Below are positions 60,641-64,000 of a DNA stretch of 64,000 bases, in pieces (the stretch's first letter is position 1; every line of letters starts with the position of its first letter). The DNA is taken from NCBI GenBank assembly GCA_963823495.1, contig CAWGLV010000001.1, forward strand, positions 2,542,001-2,606,000, read 5' to 3'. A program made the position numbers and the translations under genes. Origin of the DNA: DATDAH01 sp963823495 (lineage in GTDB: Bacteria > Actinomycetota > Acidimicrobiia > Acidimicrobiales > DATDAH01). The notes beneath the pieces were generated by a model, which saw only the letters and a list, made by a program, of their open reading frames with translations, was not told where the DNA came from and made no database searches.

Positions 60641-62086
60641 ATGCGACGCCTGCTCCTGCCCCTCGTCCTGGTGGTCATGGCCATCGGCTGTGGCCTGGGT
60701 GCGGTCTACGCCGACGCCGGCGGCGAGACCGCCGAGGCCTCGGTGGCGATCAGCTCGCCCATCACCCCCGTGCTCTCCGCCCGGCGGGTTCCGGACCACA
60801 TCACCGAGGACATCGCCGATCGCCGCCTCACCACGGCCCTGACGGGCCTCGTCGGTCGTGCCCCGGCGGACACCTGCCTGGTCGTCGACGCCGGTGGACG
60901 ACCGATCGTCGCCCACCAGGCCGGCACCGCGCTCATCCCGGCGTCGAACGAAAAGGTCCTGGTCGCCGCGGCGGCGCTGGACGAACTGGGACCGCGCCAT
61001 CGGTACACGACCACGGTCGAGGCCCGGGTGGCGCCGGGCCCCCGGGGGGTCGTCGACGGCGACCTCTGGCTGGTGGGAGGCGGAGACCCGGTGCTGGCGA
61101 CGCGCCGGTACGCCCGGACCTCCGACGTCCAGGCCCAGGCCCACACCTCCCTCGAGCGGCTGGCCGACCGGGTCGCCGCGGCCGGGGTCACCGAGATCCG
61201 GGGTCGGCTCCTGGGCGACGAGAGCCGGTACGACTCGGCTCGCTATGTGGACGCCTGGCCCTCCCGCTTCATCGACCAGAACCAGACCGGGCCGCTCTCG
61301 GCCCTCTCGGTCAACGACGGGTTCGCCTCGTTCCCGACCGCCGCCGACCCGGGCGCGCCCGAGTCCCCCTCGGCCAGCCCACCGGCGGAGGCGGCCCGGA
61401 CCTTCGCCGGACTCCTCGCCGACCGTGGGATCCAGGTGACGGGCGGCGCGGGTACCGGGACCGCTCCCGCGAGGACCCGGGTGGTGGCGGAGGTCCGGTC
61501 CGCCCCGCTGCGCGACATCACCGCCCAGTTCCTGACCTGGTCCGACAACCAGACCGCCGAACTGGTCAACAAGGAACTGGGCTTCGCCCGCCGCAGCCAG
61601 GGGACCACTGCCGCGGGATCCGATGCCGTGGAGGCCGTCCTCACCGAGGCCGGATTCGACCTCGCCGGGAGCGACGCGGTCGACGGATCGGGTCTGGCCG
61701 GCAGCAACCGGGTGACCTGCGGCCTCCTGCACGAGATCCTGGCCGACGCAGGACGCGGCTCACCGCTGGTGCGGGGCCTGGCCGTCGCCGGTGAGACCGG
61801 GACCCTGGCGGCCACCTTCAACGGGACCCCGGCCGAGGGGCGCCTGCGAGCCAAGACCGGCTCGCTCAACGAAGCCCGGAGCCTGTCGGGCGTGGTGACG
61901 GTGCCCGAGGGCGACGACCTGACCTTCTCCCTGGTCGTCAACCAGGACTACGTGACCCCCGAGGGCGACGCCGTGCGCATCGACGTGGGCCTCATCCTCG
62001 CCACCTACCCCCAGCGTCCGAACCTCGACCAGGTGGCGCCCCGTCCCCTGGACCGGCCGACCTCGCCCCCGGAGCCCGCGGGGTGA
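60641..62086 (+). CDS. dacB: D-alanyl-D-alanine carboxypeptidase/endopeptidase (PBP4, S13)
   Basis: This 481-residue exported penicillin-binding protein has an N-terminal helix or signal anchor (about 4-23), SxxK with nucleophile Ser102 and Lys105 ('PASNEKVL'), SxN in 'FLTWSDNQTAELVNKEL' and KTG in 'LRAKTGSLNEARSLSG'. An inserted domain between SxxK and SxN is typical of class-C PBPs. It trims or cleaves peptidoglycan cross-links. It is coupled to the LON-domain gene by GTGA. Confidence 0.93.
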   Translation: MRRLLLPLVLVVMAIGCGLGAVYADAGGETAEASVAISSPITPVLSARRVPDHITEDIADRRLTTALTGLVGRAPADTCLVVDAGGRPIVAHQAGTALIPASNEKVLVAAAALDELGPRHRYTTTVEARVAPGPRGVVDGDLWLVGGGDPVLATRRYARTSDVQAQAHTSLERLADRVAAAGVTEIRGRLLGDESRYDSARYVDAWPSRFIDQNQTGPLSALSVNDGFASFPTAADPGAPESPSASPPAEAARTFAGLLADRGIQVTGGAGTGTAPARTRVVAEVRSAPLRDITAQFLTWSDNQTAELVNKELGFARRSQGTTAAGSDAVEAVLTEAGFDLAGSDAVDGSGLAGSNRVTCGLLHEILADAGRGSPLVRGLAVAGETGTLAATFNGTPAEGRLRAKTGSLNEARSLSGVVTVPEGDDLTFSLVVNQDYVTPEGDAVRIDVGLILATYPQRPNLDQVAPRPLDRPTSPPEPAG

Positions 62087-62688
62087 ACGCCCTGCCGATG
62101 TTCCCGCTCGGAGCCGTGCTGTTTCCCTCCATGGTCCTGCCGCTCCACGTGTTCGAGCCGCGCTACCGGGCGCTGGTCGACGACTGCGTCGACGGTGACG
62201 GTGAGTTCGGGGTCGTGCTCATCGAACGAGGGAGCGAGGTGGGGGGCGGCGACGTGCGCACGGACGTCGGCACCGTGGCCCGAATCCTCCAGCTGGAGCG
62301 CTTCGAGGACGGCCGTGTCGCTCTGGCCGCGGCAGGGACGCGGCGCATCCGGGTCGACCGGTGGCTGGAGGACGACCCGTACCCGAGGGCGGCGGTGTCG
62401 GACTGGGACGACCCCGTGGCACCACCCCCTGATCTCGCTGACGTCGACCCGCTGTTCCGCCGCGCGCTGGCTCTCGCGGCCGAACTCGGCGAGGCCCGGG
62501 CCCCCCTCGACGTGGAACTGGCCGACGATCCCGGCCTGGCGACCTTTCAGATCGCCGCGCTGGCCCCGATCGGGCCCGCCGATCGGCAGGCCGTCCTGAC
62601 CGCGGAAGGGCCTCAGGGACGGGCCGAGCTGCTCACCCGACAGCTCACCGACGTCATGGAACTCCTCCGAGCCCGGCTCGGCGGGTAG
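62083..62688 (+). CDS. LON peptidase N-terminal domain-like protein
   Basis: This 201-residue protein consists of a LON substrate-binding domain only: 'LPMFPLGAVLFPSMVLPLHVFEPRYRALVDDC' and 'GVVLIERGSEVGGG', then a helical C-terminus. No AAA+ or protease domain follows. Such stand-alone proteins are common in bacteria; their role is not settled. The start overlaps the dacB stop (GTGA). Confidence 0.88.
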   Translation: MNALPMFPLGAVLFPSMVLPLHVFEPRYRALVDDCVDGDGEFGVVLIERGSEVGGGDVRTDVGTVARILQLERFEDGRVALAAAGTRRIRVDRWLEDDPYPRAAVSDWDDPVAPPPDLADVDPLFRRALALAAELGEARAPLDVELADDPGLATFQIAALAPIGPADRQAVLTAEGPQGRAELLTRQLTDVMELLRARLGG

Positions 62689-62697
62689 AAAGGTCCC

Positions 62698-63021
62698 ATG
62701 CCGGACACCCAGGAGCGCAACATCGTCGGGCAGGGTCAGGACGTCTGGGAGCTCCTGGTCGCCTACGCCCGACAGGAGACCGTCGAACCCCTCAGAGGGC
62801 TCGGCCGGTGGATCGGCGCCGGCGCGGGCGGCTCGATCCTCATCGCCACGGGGATCTCGCTGCTGTTGCTCTCGGCCCTGCGCGCCCTGCAGACCGAGAC
62901 CGGCACCACGTTCACCGGCAGCCTGTCCTGGCTGCCGTATGTCATCGTTCTCCTCGGTGCCGTCCTCGTCGGTGCCGGGTCGTACTGGGCCGTCATGTCC
63001 AAGAAGGGGAAACGACTGTGA
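62698..63021 (+). CDS. Small two-helix membrane protein (holin-like, actinobacterial)
   Basis: This 107-residue protein has a polar, acidic N-terminus with 'VWELLVAYARQETVEPLRGLGRWIGAG' and two membrane helices (about 45-62 and 77-98), ending KKGKRL. The amphipathic region followed by two helices resembles the actinobacterial phage-holin-like superfamily, but no phage genes are near, so a housekeeping envelope role is likelier. AGAAAGG serves as ribosome site. It is coupled to the next gene (GTGA). Confidence 0.72.
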   Translation: MPDTQERNIVGQGQDVWELLVAYARQETVEPLRGLGRWIGAGAGGSILIATGISLLLLSALRALQTETGTTFTGSLSWLPYVIVLLGAVLVGAGSYWAVMSKKGKRL

Positions 63022-63242
63022 CCACCGGCAACGGGTCCGCCACGAAGCCGATCACCAGAGAGGACCTCCGGGCCGGGTTCGCCGGCCTCCAGGGCGAGGT
63101 CACCGAGACGGCCACGTCGGCCCGGGACACCCTCCTGCTCGTGGGCGCCGCCGTGGTGGCCGTGATCGCCGTCGCCGCCTTCCTCCTGGGGCGTCGGAAG
63201 GGCAAGCAGGACAAGACCTACATCGAGATCCGGCGCGTCTGA
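63018..63242 (+). CDS. Small single-helix membrane protein
   Basis: This 74-residue protein has a helical N-terminus with 'TREDLRAGFAGLQGEVTETATSARDTLL', one membrane helix (about 39-56), and a basic tail GRRKGKQDKTYIEIRRV. It starts by GTGA overlap with the preceding holin-like gene. The linked trio at 62698-63462 looks like one small-protein operon. Function unknown. Confidence 0.7.
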   Translation: MTTGNGSATKPITREDLRAGFAGLQGEVTETATSARDTLLLVGAAVVAVIAVAAFLLGRRKGKQDKTYIEIRRV

Positions 63243-63243
63243 C

Positions 63244-63462
63244 GTGCTGCCCATGGCCCGGCGACGGGCGATCACCGAAGGGGTCTTCGGCGGCAACCGC
63301 CGCTGGCTGGTCCTGGGCGGCCTGGCCTGGGCCCTGCGGGCCTACCAGTACGCCTCGAGCCGGGAGCCCGAGGTGGTCTACCGGGCCGAGATCCGACCCG
63401 GTGAGACCGTGGTGCTCGAACGCCAGGCGCCCAAGAAGACCCGGCGCGGCCGGAGGTCCTGA
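63244..63462 (+). CDS. Small basic protein, third of the trio
   Basis: This 72-residue basic protein has one moderately hydrophobic stretch (NRRWLVLGGLAWALRAYQY), a 'VVYRAEIRPGETVVLE' strand pair and an Arg/Lys-rich end. It begins one base after the previous stop (GTG 63244); ATG 63253 is an alternative. Similar triplets of tiny membrane or basic proteins are known to me in actinobacteria but without function. Confidence 0.65.
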   Translation: MLPMARRRAITEGVFGGNRRWLVLGGLAWALRAYQYASSREPEVVYRAEIRPGETVVLERQAPKKTRRGRRS

Positions 63463-63474
63463 GCCCCCACCCGG

Positions 63475-63480
63475 CAGACT
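63475..63480 (+). promoter_or_regulatory. -10 box of the TtuB/TtuA-like unit
   Basis: CAGACT lies six bases before GTG 63487. Confidence 0.4.
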
Positions 63481-63486
63481 GGGGCC

Positions 63487-63792
63487 GTGAAGGTCCTGCT
63501 CCGCAACCCCCGACGAGAGCTCGACGTCGTCGGCCCGATCCGCGTGCTCACGCTCCTGGAGCGCCTCGAGCTCAACCGGGAGTCGGTCCTGGTCGTGCGA
63601 GGCAGCACTCTCGTCCCCGGTGACGCCCTCCTCGCCGACACCGACGAGATCGAGATCCGCCCCGTGATCTCCGGCGGCGACGGACCCCTCCCGGCGCTGC
63701 GCGGCGGAGCGGAGCAGCAGCACCGACGCCCCACGACGGCGACGCCGGAGTTGCCGAGCCCCGCGAGGCCACTCGAATGCGACGGCTCGTGA
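63487..63792 (+). CDS. MoaD/ThiS-type sulfur carrier (TtuB-like) with C-terminal extension
   Basis: This 101-residue protein has a ubiquitin-like core: 'MKVLLRNPRRELDVVGPIRVLTLLERLELNRESVLVVRG' and 'DTDEIEIRPVISGGDG'. The diglycine that should be the activated C-terminus is at 63-64, followed by 37 mostly low-complexity residues. Either the tail is removed by a protease or the stop codon has been lost. It precedes and overlaps the TtuA-like gene by 16 bases, which points to tRNA thiolation as in the TtuA/TtuB system. Confidence 0.8.
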   Translation: MKVLLRNPRRELDVVGPIRVLTLLERLELNRESVLVVRGSTLVPGDALLADTDEIEIRPVISGGDGPLPALRGGAEQQHRRPTTATPELPSPARPLECDGS

Positions 63793-64000
63793 AGTGCACC
63801 GTGTGCAAGGGGCCGGCCGTCATCGACGTCCGGCGCCACAACGCCAACTTCTGCGCCGAGCACTTCCTCAAGCTGTGCCGTGACCAGGTGGGCAAGGCCA
63901 TCAGCCGCTTCGGCATGCTCGAACCGGGTGAGCGGGTGCTCGTGGCGGTGTCCGGGGGCAAGGACTCCCTCGCCCTGTGGGACATCCTGATCGACCGGGG
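63777..64000 (+). CDS. TtuA-like tRNA 2-thiolation enzyme, N-terminal part
   Basis: This gene is cut by the window end after about 74 residues. Cys7, Cys10, Cys26 and His29 have the spacing (C-x2-C-x15-C-x2-H) of the N-terminal zinc finger of TtuA/NcsA proteins. The PP-loop 'VLVAVSGGKDSLALWDIL' that adenylates the tRNA uridine follows. With the sulfur carrier gene before it, it probably forms 2-thiouridine-type bases in tRNA. Which tRNA position is modified cannot be told. Confidence 0.85.
   Translation, partial: MRRLVKCTVCKGPAVIDVRRHNANFCAEHFLKLCRDQVGKAISRFGMLEPGERVLVAVSGGKDSLALWDILIDR

Noticed and set aside
62698..63021. A prophage remnant because of the holin-like protein.
   Set aside because: No other phage gene, integrase or attachment site. 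The gene is embedded in envelope genes with normal codon use.

Overview
The window is a very G+C-rich (by eye about 70%), densely packed bacterial chromosome segment. The codon bias, the F420 cofactor gene fbiC, an actinobacterial DUF3151 protein, GTG/TTG starts and 1-4 base stop/start overlaps all point to a high-G+C actinobacterium. An Acidimicrobiia-type organism is my best inference. There are no rRNA or tRNA genes, transposases or CRISPR arrays. A recurring feature is a -10-like TAnnnT hexamer ending 6-10 bases before the start codon (over 20 genes), which suggests mostly leaderless mRNAs. I used it to choose many starts.

Layout. 1-13.9 kb is an envelope-glycan locus: the end of a methyltransferase, a polyprenyl-phosphate-type GT2 with a DUF2304 partner, two SGNH-hydrolase lipoproteins, four GT39-like and one PIG-V-like GT-C membrane glycosyltransferases, a GNAT-like protein, a polysaccharide deacetylase and a UDP-galactopyranose-mutase-like flavoprotein. 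A GT2 charging lipid-phosphate sugars for GT-C enzymes outside the membrane would make this one working system. 14-15.5 kb holds a DNA glycosylase and a cyclophilin. 15.6-21.8 kb is a complete peptide-type ABC importer operon, whose second ATPase carries an extraordinary hydrophobic insertion. 21.9-24.8 kb has an O-methyltransferase, an exact 512-bp tandem duplication that may encode a small RNA, and a lytic transglycosylase. 24.9-36.2 kb is mixed metabolism (methyltransferase, FAD oxidase, GDPD, SirB1-like, phosphatase, pyruvate kinase, patatin, flavin reductase) plus two coupled membrane proteins. 36.3-43.3 kb has an S1P-lyase-like enzyme, a MobA-rhodanese fusion, RNase D, an McrB-like ATPase with a partner, and a LOG-family protein. 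43.3-51.2 kb has fbiC and, divergently, a TPP-riboswitch thiamine operon (thiE-thiO-thiS-thiG-thiE2-thiD-transporter). 51.2-55 kb is a pentose-phosphate block (pgl, tal, tkt). 55-64 kb has FIST/DUF6941-like genes, nagA, a TetR regulator, a split ADP-forming acyl-CoA synthetase, dacB, a LON-domain protein, three small membrane/basic proteins and a TtuB/TtuA-like tRNA-thiolation pair, cut by the window end.

The observations most worth following are the ABC ATPase with membrane segments inserted between Q-loop and signature, the duplicated structured intergenic element, a lipoprotein whose signal peptide is frame-disrupted in a 9-bp repeat tract, the McrB-like pair, and the sulfur carrier with an internal diglycine.
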